Shown one piece after another: positions 16,326-25,012 of a stretch of DNA of 64,000 nucleotides; position 1 is the first letter of the stretch; the number at the start of each line of letters is the position of its first letter. The DNA comes from Burkholderiales bacterium. GTDB lineage: Bacteria > Pseudomonadota > Gammaproteobacteria > Burkholderiales > Casimicrobiaceae. The stretch lies in assembly GCA_025354165.1 (NCBI GenBank), contig JANXNI010000028.1, positions 62,001 to 126,000 on the forward strand. Direction: 5' to 3'. The notes beneath the pieces are model-generated. The model was not told where the DNA came from. It searched no databases and saw only the letters and a list, made by a program, of their open reading frames with translations. Both the position numbers and the translations under genes were made by a program.

Positions 16326-18353
16326 ATGAAACGATTTCTCTCTCTTTCCCTTTTTGCCTCAGTTGTTTTGCTGTCAGCATGCAGCACAACGGGCGAGCAC
16401 CGCGCTTTGGTTGTTGACGGAACGCGCGCCGAGGTCGCGCTGCTTGAGACGACCGACTTGCACTCCAACGTGCTGAGCTACGACTATTTCCGTCTCGAGG
16501 AGGACAAAGCGGTTGGCTTCGAGCGCACGGCCACGCTCATCACCCAGGCGCGCAAGCAGTTTGCCAATTCGATGTTGTTCGACAATGGCGACACCATTCA
16601 AGGCACCGCGCTTTCGGACTATCAGGCGCAAGTAAATCCGCTGTCGTGCAAAGAAACGCTGGCGATGTACAAAGTGATGAACGAGATGGGCTACGACGCT
16701 GGCGGCATCGGTAACCACGAATTCAATTACGGACTCTCGTTTCTGTCGCAAGTGACGGGCAATCGCTTCAACGTCAATCTGCGCGAGGGCGAAAAGCCGA
16801 TCTCCGCGCAGTCCTGCGCCGGGCCAAATTTTCCGCTCGTGCTGGCGAATCTGTTGTCGGTGAAGGACCGGCTGCCTTTGTTCAAACCGTACGTCATTCT
16901 CGACCGCACGCTCAAGGCCGTCGCTGTCGACGGCAAGCCCGTAAATGTCGCAATCAAGGTGGGCGTGATTGCGTTTACGCCACCGAAAATTCTCGACTGG
17001 GACAAGCGCTGGCTTGATGGCGTTGTCTACACCGATGGCATCAAAGAACTGGCCGAAAAATACATCCCCGAAATGAAAGCGAAAGGTGCGGATCTCATCG
17101 TAGCGATTTCGCACGGCGGGCTGGACGCCAACCCGTACACGCCGTCGCTCGAAAACGCGAACTGGCATCTGGCACAGGTGCCCGGCATCGACGCTATGCT
17201 GATCGGCCATTCGCATCAAGTGTTCCCCAACGCCGCAAGCACGATGAATCAGTTCAACTTGCCCGGCGTCGATAAAGCCAAAGGTTTTGTTCACGGCGTG
17301 CCAACCGTCATGGCGAACTTCTGGGGCAAAACGCTCGGGGTGATTCAGTTGAATCTCGTTAGCCAAGGCGGACAATGGAGCATCGACAAGGCAAAAACTG
17401 TCGTTGAAGCGCGCCCGATTCAGAACGCAGACAAAACCTTTGTCCCGCCACTGCCAGCGGTGGCCACCGCGATTATGGCCGAGCATCAGGCTACCATCGC
17501 GTACGTGAAAACGCCGATCGGCAGCAGTGATTTTCCAATGACGTCGTACTTCGCTGACGTAGGTGATGTGTCGGCGATGCAAATCGTCAATCAGGCGCAA
17601 ACGGACTACGTCGCACGCTACGTCAAAGCGAGCCTGCCGCAGTACGCATCACTGCCCGTGCTCAGCACGGCGTCGCCGTTCAAGACGGGTTTCGCCGGTG
17701 GCACCGATTTCACCGAGGTCGCTGCAGGAGACATCGCGATCAATCATGCCGCCGATTTGTACCTGTTCCCGAACACGCTGTACGCCGTCAAAGTGACCGG
17801 TGCCGGTTTGAAAGATTGGCTTGAGGCCGCATCACGCCGCTTCCGCCAGATTGACCCGAAACTCACCACCGAGCAATCACTCGTCGGCACTGCGCCGGGT
17901 TACACCTTTGACATGATTACGAACAAAGATCTGGCTTATGAAATCGACGTGACACAAGCGCAAGGCAGCCGCATCACGAGCCTGATGTACAAGGGCGCGC
18001 CAGTGGCACCCACCGCTGAATTCATCGTCGCCACTAACAATTACCGAGCCAGCGGCGGCGGCAATTTCCCCGGTCTCGACGGCACCAAAACCATCATCGC
18101 CTCGCCGGATACCAACCGCGACGTACTGATCCAATACATCAAAACCGCGAAGACGCTCACGCGAAAAAACAACGGCCTGGATCGGAGTTGGCACTTCGCA
18201 AAAGTGAATGCCGCCGGTCCGCTTACCTTCAAATCCGCGCAGGGAAAATTGCCGGTCGCGATCGCTGCTGGCCTCACCAATGTCAGCGTGTTCAAAGCGG
18301 ACGACGGCAGCGGCAAAGGCCTCGCGATTTATCAGATTGACTTGTCAAAGTAG
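16326..18353 (+). CDS. 5'-nucleotidase / 2',3'-cyclic-nucleotide phosphodiesterase lipoprotein (CpdB-like)
   Basis: 675 residues. The ATG at 16326 gives a lipoprotein signal with the lipobox LLSAC; the upstream in-frame ATGs add only a few residues. The metallophosphatase half has LETTDLHSN (DxH), FDNGDTIQGTAL (GDxxQG), GGIGNHEFNYG (GNHE), VAISHGG and LIGHSHQVFP (GHSH). The C-terminal nucleotide-binding half has SLPVLSTASPFKTG and AADLYLFPNTLYAVKVTG, close to CpdB-type proteins. It would release phosphate from nucleotides and cyclic nucleotides at the cell surface. A Sel1 gene follows after 4 bp, so both are probably one operon. Confidence 0.92.
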   Translation: MKRFLSLSLFASVVLLSACSTTGEHRALVVDGTRAEVALLETTDLHSNVLSYDYFRLEEDKAVGFERTATLITQARKQFANSMLFDNGDTIQGTALSDYQAQVNPLSCKETLAMYKVMNEMGYDAGGIGNHEFNYGLSFLSQVTGNRFNVNLREGEKPISAQSCAGPNFPLVLANLLSVKDRLPLFKPYVILDRTLKAVAVDGKPVNVAIKVGVIAFTPPKILDWDKRWLDGVVYTDGIKELAEKYIPEMKAKGADLIVAISHGGLDANPYTPSLENANWHLAQVPGIDAMLIGHSHQVFPNAASTMNQFNLPGVDKAKGFVHGVPTVMANFWGKTLGVIQLNLVSQGGQWSIDKAKTVVEARPIQNADKTFVPPLPAVATAIMAEHQATIAYVKTPIGSSDFPMTSYFADVGDVSAMQIVNQAQTDYVARYVKASLPQYASLPVLSTASPFKTGFAGGTDFTEVAAGDIAINHAADLYLFPNTLYAVKVTGAGLKDWLEAASRRFRQIDPKLTTEQSLVGTAPGYTFDMITNKDLAYEIDVTQAQGSRITSLMYKGAPVAPTAEFIVATNNYRASGGGNFPGLDGTKTIIASPDTNRDVLIQYIKTAKTLTRKNNGLDRSWHFAKVNAAGPLTFKSAQGKLPVAIAAGLTNVSVFKADDGSGKGLAIYQIDLSK

Positions 18354-18357
18354 CGTG

Positions 18358-19086
18358 ATGCGCCGCACTCTGGTGATGGTTGCACTGTTCGCAGTAACGA
18401 GCAAGTGCGTAGCCGCGTCGGTCGCTACACCTGCCGAAATCGACCGCTTGCGCATGCACGCAGACGCCGGTCGCGACGCGCAGGCAGGGACTTCATTGCT
18501 CGCCCTTGCGCGAACGGGCGACGCAAATGCCCAGCGCGCGATTGGCGAAGTATTGCTACGCAGGAACGACGCGACGCGAGTGAGCGAGGCGCTTGATTGG
18601 TTGCAACGAGCTGCTGCGCAAGGCGATTCGCGCGCGGCGTTGCTGCTTGGTAAGACCTGGCTGTACGGCGCGCCGGGTGTTACGCCCGATGGCGTCAAGG
18701 CGCGCCATTGGTTTGAGAAGACAGGAACCGACAGTGCACCGCAAGCGGCGTATTACCTTGGCCTGATTGAGAAGGGCGGATACGGCACGCCCGTCGATCA
18801 CGAGGCAGCGGAACGACATTTCCGCTTTGCGGCAGAACGGGGTTTGCCCGACGCGATGTATCAGCTCGGCAACCTGTATGCGAGCGGCGAAGGGGTGGAC
18901 GCTGATCCGCGCGAAGCCATGCGCTGGTACCTGCGCGCCGCCGCGTTCGAGCACCCGCAGGCGATTCAGGAACTCGCCAACGCTTTCACGCGCGGCGACA
19001 CGCTGCTACCGCAAAGCGAGCTACAAGCCGCGAACATGCGCCTCGCAATCGAACACGCGCTCAGGCACCCGCAGGCGCTTCCCTAA
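18358..19086 (+). CDS. Exported Sel1-repeat protein
   Basis: 242 residues. The ATG at 18358 lies 4 bp after the nucleotidase stop and yields a short signal peptide (RRTLVMVALFAVTSKCVAAS). The body consists of Sel1-type (TPR-like) helical repeats, seen as repeated A..LG..Y..G.G...D...A..W...AA patterns, for example YYLGLIEKGGYGTPVDHEA, MYQLGNLYASGEGVDADP and REAMRWYLRAAAFEHPQA. Sel1 proteins act as protein-protein interaction scaffolds. Its close coupling to the nucleotidase suggests a helper role in the same envelope compartment; this is inference. The last 26 bp overlap the convergent cupredoxin gene. Confidence 0.85.
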   Translation: MRRTLVMVALFAVTSKCVAASVATPAEIDRLRMHADAGRDAQAGTSLLALARTGDANAQRAIGEVLLRRNDATRVSEALDWLQRAAAQGDSRAALLLGKTWLYGAPGVTPDGVKARHWFEKTGTDSAPQAAYYLGLIEKGGYGTPVDHEAAERHFRFAAERGLPDAMYQLGNLYASGEGVDADPREAMRWYLRAAAFEHPQAIQELANAFTRGDTLLPQSELQAANMRLAIEHALRHPQALP

Positions 19087-19486
19087 CGATCAGCACGCCG
19101 CTCATGTCGTCGTGCCCGTCACCACAAAAATTATCACAGGCGAATACAAAACGGCCCGCCTTGTCGGGCGTAAATGTCAGCTCAACGTCTTTGCCGGGAA
19201 TCAGATCACGGCGCACATTGAAGTCCGATAGATTGAAGCCGTGAGCGTAGTCGGTTGCAGTGATGACCAGCGTCACCGGGCTTCCGCGCTCGACGCTCAC
19301 TTCGGCCGGTGAGAACTCAAATTTGCTGGCTTTGATCGCGATGCGTCGAGGCGCTGTCTGACTGGTTGCCTGATATGCCGCGCCACCGACCCATGCGCCG
19401 ACGGCAACCGGAGTCAGTGCCGCTCGCGACAAGAAGCTGCGGCGATTCACTGGTCCGCTGCCTTTTTGCCTAGCACTTGTGCGCAC
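19061..19486 (-). CDS. Tat-exported cupredoxin-domain protein with a CuA-like site
   Basis: 141 residues from a GTG at 19486; a second GTG at 19450 would give a more usual Tat start (NRRSFLSRAALTP) and is a good alternative. The cupredoxin fold is seen in AIKASKFEFSPAEVSVERG and a YAHGFNL block. The copper loop reads C-DNF-C-GDG-H-DD-M, the C-x3-C-x3-H-x2-M pattern of the binuclear CuA centre in cytochrome oxidase subunit II and nitrous oxide reductase, and the upstream His of HGF is also present. No membrane helix is evident other than the Tat signal. It follows the metallophosphoesterase stop at once, so both are co-transcribed. Role unknown; periplasmic electron transfer or copper handling is possible. 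Confidence 0.85.
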   Translation of the reverse strand: MRTSARQKGSGPVNRRSFLSRAALTPVAVGAWVGGAAYQATSQTAPRRIAIKASKFEFSPAEVSVERGSPVTLVITATDYAHGFNLSDFNVRRDLIPGKDVELTFTPDKAGRFVFACDNFCGDGHDDMSGVLIVREAPAGA

Positions 19487-19487
19487 A

Positions 19488-20408
19488 TCATGATTTCGTC
19501 AGGGCAATATCGACCCATTTCGGAGCCGCAGCGCCACCTGCATCGATACTGCGCCAGCCCATGCCGTCATAAGGTTTTTCAGCGTTCCACAGCAATTGCG
19601 TTTTCTTCTCCATCGAGCCGAACGGCGAGATCGGGAACATGGTGGACATCGCGGCATGGTGGCCGATGTGCCCGGTCATGTGATGGTGCGCATTGTGGAT
19701 ATGGCCATAGAACACAGTGACGTTTTTGAACGGCATCAGCAGATTAATAGCCTGTCCGCCGTCGCGCGTCGCCCAGTCCCATTGTGGCGCCAGCGCGAAC
19801 AACGGGCGGTGAGTAAACACCACGATAGGCTGCTCCGGCTTCTGCGCAGTGAGATCGGTCTTGAGCCATTGCAACTGTGCGTCACCGAGAATCGCCGCTG
19901 GGTCAGACGTGTTGTCGAGCACGATGAAGTGAATGCCTTTGTGATCAAACGTGTAGTGCATCGCGCTGCCGAAAAACTCCTGATACGCCTCACCGCGATC
20001 GAGCGCCGCGTCGTGTTCGCCGGGCATGTAGCGCACCGGCACGTTAATACCGCTAGCCATCTCGCGAAATTCCTTGAGCCGCATTCGACGTACTTTCGGA
20101 TCGTCGGTCGTATGCGTAAGATCGCCCGTAAACATCACGAAGTCCGGCTTGTTGGCAAGGCTGTTCACGGCGGCAATCGCCTTGAGCAAGGTGCCCGTGA
20201 AATCAGGATTCACCGAGGCATTGTTGTAGCCCCAGTGAATGTCCGAGAGCTGCACAAAATTGAAGTCTGCGTTCACAGCGCCGCCCGAAGTGCTCTGCTG
20301 TATCCCTGCGCATCCAGGCAGTGCAGAGGCAAACACCACACCGCCGCCAACGGCCGCGAGTTTCACGAAATCGCGCCTTGAGTAGCCGTGTTCTGTGATG
20401 TCGTTCAT
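19488..20408 (-). CDS. Tat-exported metallophosphoesterase
   Basis: 306 residues. The ATG at 20408 has a good Shine-Dalgarno (GGAGAACC) and gives a Tat signal (YSRRDFVKLAAVGGG) ending in LPGC, a possible lipobox. Calcineurin-like blocks are FVQLSDIHWG (DxH), FVMFTGDLTHT (GDLTH), MPGEHD (in place of GNHD), VVFTHRPL and VFYGHIHNAHH (GHxH). The enzyme family cleaves phosphate esters; the substrate is not known. It is divergent from the ECF sigma gene with a 79-bp gap and is followed by the CuA-like cupredoxin gene. The GEHD variant of the third motif is typical of the MPP branch often paired with such redox proteins. Confidence 0.88.
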   Translation of the reverse strand: MNDITEHGYSRRDFVKLAAVGGGVVFASALPGCAGIQQSTSGGAVNADFNFVQLSDIHWGYNNASVNPDFTGTLLKAIAAVNSLANKPDFVMFTGDLTHTTDDPKVRRMRLKEFREMASGINVPVRYMPGEHDAALDRGEAYQEFFGSAMHYTFDHKGIHFIVLDNTSDPAAILGDAQLQWLKTDLTAQKPEQPIVVFTHRPLFALAPQWDWATRDGGQAINLLMPFKNVTVFYGHIHNAHHHMTGHIGHHAAMSTMFPISPFGSMEKKTQLLWNAEKPYDGMGWRSIDAGGAAAPKWVDIALTKS

Positions 20409-20462
20409 AGGTTCTCCGTCGGTTGAGCTGACCTCTTGCCAGACGTAGGCACGCGCGCAAAT

Positions 20463-20485
20463 ATTCCCGGACGCCGTTCGGGAAT
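20463..20485. promoter_or_regulatory. Inverted repeat in the divergent promoter, touching the sigma-factor start
   Basis: ATTCCCG (20463-20469) and CGGGAAT (20479-20485) are perfect inverted repeats with a 9-bp spacer. The right arm ends 2 bp before the ATG at 20488, where a ribosome binding site should be. It may be an operator for the divergent promoters or an RNA hairpin that limits translation of the sigma factor. Confidence 0.45.
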
Positions 20486-20487
20486 AA

Positions 20488-21087
20488 ATGACAATCCCGC
20501 TGCGTCTCTCTAGCATTGACGCGAATTCGGTGAAATCGCAATTGCAACAGCCGCACGACCACGCCAACTTGAGGCGCTTCGAATCGACCGTGTTGGTCCA
20601 CCTCGACGCGGCGTACAACCTTGCGCGCTGGTTACTCAACGACCCTGCGGCGGCGGAAGACGCCGTGCAGGACGCTTGCATTCGTGCATTCAGGTTTTTC
20701 GACGATTTGTCCGGACCGAGCCCGAAGGCGTGGTTCATGGCGGTAGTGCGCAACACCTGCATCGACAGCTTGCGCAGCAACAAACATCACAACGCGGCGC
20801 ATGAATACGATGAGGAAATTGATGGCATTGCGGGTGCACAGGTGCACGACAACCCGGAGCAGATTGCCGTTCGCGCGTCAGACGCACGTTGGGTGCGCGC
20901 GGCAATCGCGGCTTTGCCCGTAGAGTTTCGCGAAGTGATCGTGTTGCGGGAGCTGGAAGAAATGACTTACAAGGAAATCAGTGTGATCGTAAAAGTCCCC
21001 ATCGGAACCGTGATGTCGCGTCTGTCGCGCGGGCGCGATCTGTTGTCGCAGCAACTTGGCGCTGACGTGAAACGAGTGAGTCCATGA
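20488..21087 (+). CDS. ECF RNA polymerase sigma factor
   Basis: 199 residues. Region 2 is visible in YNLARWLLNDPAAAEDAVQDACIRAFRFF and AWFMAVVRNTCIDSLR; region 4 in IAALPVEFREVIVLRELEEMTYKEIS, followed by VPIGTVMSRLSRGRD. These are standard ECF (sigma-70 family group 4) features. It directs RNA polymerase to a small set of promoters when released by its anti-sigma partner, whose gene overlaps its stop by 4 bp (ATGA). The divergent metallophosphoesterase-cupredoxin operon is the obvious target candidate. The start at 20488 leaves about 30 residues before region 2. Confidence 0.93.
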   Translation: MTIPLRLSSIDANSVKSQLQQPHDHANLRRFESTVLVHLDAAYNLARWLLNDPAAAEDAVQDACIRAFRFFDDLSGPSPKAWFMAVVRNTCIDSLRSNKHHNAAHEYDEEIDGIAGAQVHDNPEQIAVRASDARWVRAAIAALPVEFREVIVLRELEEMTYKEISVIVKVPIGTVMSRLSRGRDLLSQQLGADVKRVSP

Positions 21088-21890
21088 GCTGCATCCGCAC
21101 CCAACAGATGATGGACGCGTGGCTCGATGGCGAGCTAGACCCGTCCACCGGCGAGGAGATTTCGCACCACGTCGGGCAGTGCGCGGATTGCGCTGCGCTC
21201 AAGGCCAGGCGCGAACAACTGCGCGCAACGCTGCAAGCCGCCGCGCCGCGCTACGCCGCACCGCCAGCACTGCGAAGCGCCGTGTTGAATCAGTTGCAAG
21301 CGGCGCAACAACCACCTGTCGCCCGCCCGCTTACGACCTCGCGCGGCCCCTCGTGGTGGCAAGCGACGGCGATGGCCGCTGCGACAAGTATCGTCACAGC
21401 GCTCGTCACCTGGGGCACGCTAGGCAAGCTGAGCGCGCCGTCGGGTGAACAGGTAGCCTTGGCTGATCAGGATCGGCGTCCCGTGCGCGAGCAGCTCGTC
21501 GCCCGTCACGTCGCCTCGCTGTCCGCGCCCAGCCTCATCGAAGTGCCCTCAAGCGACAGCCACGTCATCAAGCCGTGGTTTCAGGGCAAGATCGATTTCG
21601 CGCCCGTGGTTCGCGACTTGTCAGCGCAGGGCTTCACCTTGCTAGGGGCGCGCATGGAGCGCGTCTCCGGCCAGCGCGCCGTCGCCGTCGTCTACAAAAT
21701 TCGCGAACATCCGATCAACCTGTTCGTCTGGCCCGACATCTCGGGCCGCGACAGCGGCGCCGAACTCGCGACAGTGCGCGGTTTCAGCATGGGCAGTTGG
21801 GCCGCAGGCGGGCTCAATTTTGCGGCCGTATCCGATGTCGATGCGCATGACCTGGAGCGGTTTGTCATGGCGCTGCAAGCACCACGCTGA
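21084..21890 (+). CDS. Membrane-bound anti-sigma factor (zinc-finger type)
   Basis: 268 residues. The N-terminus holds a putative zinc anti-sigma domain: MMDAWLDGELD followed by ISHHVGQCADCAAL, the H-x3-C-x2-C motif. A single membrane segment follows (WWQATAMAAATSIVTALVTWG, about residues 90-111), and the C-terminal periplasmic domain has PWFQGKIDFAPVVRDL and the RAVAVVYKIREHPINLFVW block common to RsiW-like anti-sigma factors. It should hold the sigma factor at the membrane until a signal, possibly redox or metal given the Cys/His ligand set, releases it. Translation is coupled to the sigma gene. Confidence 0.9.
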   Translation: MSCIRTQQMMDAWLDGELDPSTGEEISHHVGQCADCAALKARREQLRATLQAAAPRYAAPPALRSAVLNQLQAAQQPPVARPLTTSRGPSWWQATAMAAATSIVTALVTWGTLGKLSAPSGEQVALADQDRRPVREQLVARHVASLSAPSLIEVPSSDSHVIKPWFQGKIDFAPVVRDLSAQGFTLLGARMERVSGQRAVAVVYKIREHPINLFVWPDISGRDSGAELATVRGFSMGSWAAGGLNFAAVSDVDAHDLERFVMALQAPR

Positions 21891-21904
21891 ACCGCCCGAC
21901 CTAA

Positions 21905-22020
21905 CAGCTTTTCCGTAAAACCCTTATTTTATTGGGGCTACAGGCCGTTTAATTGATAAACCGACAAAGTGTATTTCTCGCCATTTGCCCCTGTGACACA
22001 GCGCTTTCAACCAAAAGCTG
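21905..22020 (+). repeat. Dispersed 116-bp intergenic element, copy 2
   Basis: The best-paired copy: CAGCTTTT at positions 1-8 is fully complementary to AAAAGCTG at 109-116, GGGGC (30-34) to GCCCC (83-87), and GTTTA/TAAAC forms an inner hairpin before CCGAC (57-61). It fills the gap between the convergent anti-sigma gene (stop at 21890) and the exported protein gene (stop at 22030), so it may also end transcription there. Confidence 0.75.
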
Positions 22021-22029
22021 CTGACCTGC

Positions 22030-24717
22030 CTACTGCGCCAAAACGGCGTCCGTCACGTTCACCGAACAAAACACAGCGCCCTCATCGACCCAGCCTAGCG
22101 CCAGCATCTTCGCCTTCGTCGCGGCGCTAACGACGTAACGATGATTGCCTTCGTTGGTTGCTGATTTGTTGTTGAACAAGCGGTAGACCGCGTTCGGCGC
22201 GGGAGCGGAACAAACCGTCCCGGTCGGCTTTGTCGCAGCAAAATCGAACCCTTCAAACCGCAACGCGCTCGACGTATTCAACAGCGCACAATCGTCGCCC
22301 GTGCCATAAAAATGCGTGTTGCTGCCACCCCTATCTGGCGCTGCATAGAAGCGGCAGATCGGCGTCTCCGGCCGATCAGCGAAGCTGGCCGCGCTGCGTG
22401 CGCCAAACCTCATGCCGGTGCGTACAAAAGACGCTGGCAGCGCGTCCAGCGTGCTCTGTTCGTCGGCCCGTCCGGTCAAGAAATACCGCCCGGCATCGCG
22501 ACTGAAATATTCAATCACGGTCTTATCCTCGCTGGTCAGGCTTCGCGTGGTGATCATCTTGATGTCGTCGCCCTGACTGGCAACATATTCAATATCGTCG
22601 GAAGACTGCAGCTCGACGTCTTTGGTGAAGGCCGCATTCAAGCCAGCAGTGCGTGGAGCCGGTGCCGACCACGCAGGATCAGCGTCACCATTGCCTGATA
22701 ACGATGATCGACGAAGTGTCAATGTGTTGGTTTGATCAACAAGTTGCGTCCAATAAAGATAGTTGGCCGACAGCGTTTGCGCTGCCCAGCCCGAGTCTGA
22801 CGTTGCGGGCCGCCGCTGCCACGCTGGATCTTCCACGCTCGCTTGAGTAAGACCGTAGCGCTTTTCAGCGATGTATGCATGTTGGCGCGAACTGAGCAGC
22901 GACCTCGTCTGAAATGAAATGCGCCTGTTGGGAATGCTCGCGGTTTGCGCCCGCACCGCGAAATCAAAGCGCTCAATGAGATTTACCGTTGGGTTACCAA
23001 ACCCCGATACGTCCCAAAATAACCACAATCCGCCGAGCCGATCCGTATCAAGAGAGACGCCCTCGCCACGAAACGGCACCGACCACTCGGGGCTCAACAT
23101 ATTGTTGCTCACACTAAGCGCCTGCAGCGAAAGCAGGGCTGGCGTACCTGATGCTGCGTAAAACTGATCAGCACCATCGTAGGTGATTTGATAGGCACTC
23201 CGGGGCCATTGCGCCCCCCACTGTGGATCGACCGACGCGCCGGATGCAAGCGACACCAGCGCCACACTGGGTTTGAAGAACCCGGTAGCCGACGAAGCGC
23301 TGTTACTCGCAGCAACGCCATTGATCGACGTCATTGAACCGAAAACAACGACACCGCGCGGCGTCAAAAATGCATCTTGGATGTTCCCGTCCACGGTCAC
23401 TCGCCAGTCCTGCCTGACGTTGCCGTCGGCACCGATTCGCAGCAAGTTGCGGTAGCGCTGGCCACCATAGAACGCGTCAAATTGCCCCAAAATCAGGCGG
23501 CCGCCATCGGGCAGCGCGAGGACTTTGTACACCTCGGCGGTTCCCCCCAAAACATAGGGATAGGAATTTTTCAGGCGCAGCGTTGCAACATCAAACAACC
23601 AAACCGCGTCTGCAGTCGCGAAGTGAACTGCACCATTCGCCACCCCCATCAACGGGCGCTGAAGATACGATCGCCCAGCTGACGCGGCAGCAGGCAACGT
23701 CGCTCGCATCACCTCCGCGCCGCGATTGTCGAATCGCGCCATCTCGACCGGCAAAGATCCGGTCACCACGTCACGCGAAATGGTGACCAACAGTTCGTCG
23801 CCTGTTGCGAGCATGTCAAAGTTTTTGCCAGTCGCCGAAAGCGCCAGAAACGAATTCACCGACTGTTGTGAAGTCCAGGCCGTGTCAAGCTCGCCATTCG
23901 CGTCAAGCCGGATGATTTCAGCTTGGTAACCGTATGTGCCTTTCGTGAGCACGTACAGTCGACCCCGCGCGTCCGCCTCGACCTTTGAACGGGCCGTGAA
24001 AATTTCCTGCCGCCACAGCGGAGTGGCGTCGCCAACGGTACTCAGCCGCATGAATATCCTCGGCCATGCGGCATCACCTCCTGTGGAGGAACTCACCATG
24101 TATACCGCACCATCAGCACCCACTACCGGTATCGAATACTCCAACGGCAGTTCATACGTCCAACTGTCAACCTGATGGTTTCGGGTATCAAGCCGGCCGA
24201 TACGCACTTTGCTGTTTATTCCGACAGACTCGCGAGTCGTGAAGTAAAGCCAATGATCGTAGCCTCCAGCAATAGCCAGCAGTTGGGCTCGCGCGCCTAC
24301 AGCGTCTGGCGCAGGCGGGGTAAAGCGGACGACCGGCTCACTACCAGGGGCGGTGGACACGCTGACTACCGAAACGCCGTTCACGCTTCCAGCGGTTTGA
24401 CCGACGACGTAAACGTTGCCATTGGGCGCGAACACCGGTGCGCCTTGAACATAAAGCCGAAGCGCAGGACGCCAACTCAAGTCGGGAATGCCATCAAAGA
24501 CCCGGCCCAATCCGTTCGTCTTCACACCACTCAGCAGCGTGGAAAAGTTGGTCGCATAAATCAAACCACTCCTCGGATCGACGCTCAGTTGCCCGCTTTC
24601 GGGCCTGGTGAGCGTTGACAAATCAGGCAACGTTAGAAAGCGCTGCGCATGTAACTGCATCGAACCCAAACCGAGAAGCAACGCCAACAACCATCTACTC
24701 ATACCGCGAATCTCCAC
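22030..24717 (-). CDS. Large secreted beta-propeller-like protein with C-terminal DUF5648-type domain
   Basis: 895 residues. A signal peptide is clear (SRWLLALLLGLGSMQLHAQ); the ATG at 24702 is an alternative start. The middle is made of repeated strand-rich units with patterns such as RLDANGELDTAW, RIGADGNVRQDWRV and DGGRLILGQFDAFYG, similar to delta-60/propeller repeat proteins. The last 130 residues contain PICRFYAAP..NTHFYGTGDDCALL and PNAVYRLFNNKS..NHRYVVSAATKAKMLALGWVDEG, two copies of the YRFxN..HFYT pattern of DUF5648 lectin-like repeats. Probably exported to the surface; function unknown. It has no close operon partner. Confidence 0.8.
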   Translation of the reverse strand: MEIRGMSRWLLALLLGLGSMQLHAQRFLTLPDLSTLTRPESGQLSVDPRSGLIYATNFSTLLSGVKTNGLGRVFDGIPDLSWRPALRLYVQGAPVFAPNGNVYVVGQTAGSVNGVSVVSVSTAPGSEPVVRFTPPAPDAVGARAQLLAIAGGYDHWLYFTTRESVGINSKVRIGRLDTRNHQVDSWTYELPLEYSIPVVGADGAVYMVSSSTGGDAAWPRIFMRLSTVGDATPLWRQEIFTARSKVEADARGRLYVLTKGTYGYQAEIIRLDANGELDTAWTSQQSVNSFLALSATGKNFDMLATGDELLVTISRDVVTGSLPVEMARFDNRGAEVMRATLPAAASAGRSYLQRPLMGVANGAVHFATADAVWLFDVATLRLKNSYPYVLGGTAEVYKVLALPDGGRLILGQFDAFYGGQRYRNLLRIGADGNVRQDWRVTVDGNIQDAFLTPRGVVVFGSMTSINGVAASNSASSATGFFKPSVALVSLASGASVDPQWGAQWPRSAYQITYDGADQFYAASGTPALLSLQALSVSNNMLSPEWSVPFRGEGVSLDTDRLGGLWLFWDVSGFGNPTVNLIERFDFAVRAQTASIPNRRISFQTRSLLSSRQHAYIAEKRYGLTQASVEDPAWQRRPATSDSGWAAQTLSANYLYWTQLVDQTNTLTLRRSSLSGNGDADPAWSAPAPRTAGLNAAFTKDVELQSSDDIEYVASQGDDIKMITTRSLTSEDKTVIEYFSRDAGRYFLTGRADEQSTLDALPASFVRTGMRFGARSAASFADRPETPICRFYAAPDRGGSNTHFYGTGDDCALLNTSSALRFEGFDFAATKPTGTVCSAPAPNAVYRLFNNKSATNEGNHRYVVSAATKAKMLALGWVDEGAVFCSVNVTDAVLAQ

Positions 24718-25012
24718 TGCCTACAACATCAAAAAACAAACCAATGATCGTTCATACATGGTGTGATCTTTACCGCATTTACCGCTGTGAGGTGCGAGCA
24801 AAAAACAAGCCGCATGACGTGGGCATAACTTTATACGACCGTCGTCGGCACGCAGGTAGGACAAACCACCACCCGCTGCAATATTGCTGTCACAAATTCT
24901 TGTCAAACTACCCGGACTAGAAAAGGGAAGGTGTTCCCTCTCCTCCTCGCCCCTCACCGAGACTAAAAAAACCAAACAAGTCTCGGCGGCTCAAGTTCAT
25001 AAAGGACATTTA
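24718..25012. other. Intergenic region with the pstS promoter
   Basis: About 295 bp between the divergent secreted-protein gene and pstS. It holds the irregular Pho site at 24887-24907 and a purine-rich leader just before pstS with the ribosome site AAAGGA. I see no further gene here. Confidence 0.5.
24887..24907 (+). promoter_or_regulatory. Irregular Pho-like site upstream of pstS
   Basis: CTGTCAC and TTGTCAA occur in direct orientation but 13 bp apart rather than the canonical 11 bp. They lie 106-126 bp before the pstS ATG. The location is right for PhoB control, while the spacing is unusual. Confidence 0.4.

Noticed and set aside
16374-17600. Minus-strand frame of 408 codons inside the nucleotidase gene
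   Set aside because: Shadow of the nucleotidase, rich in His/Arg, no motifs.
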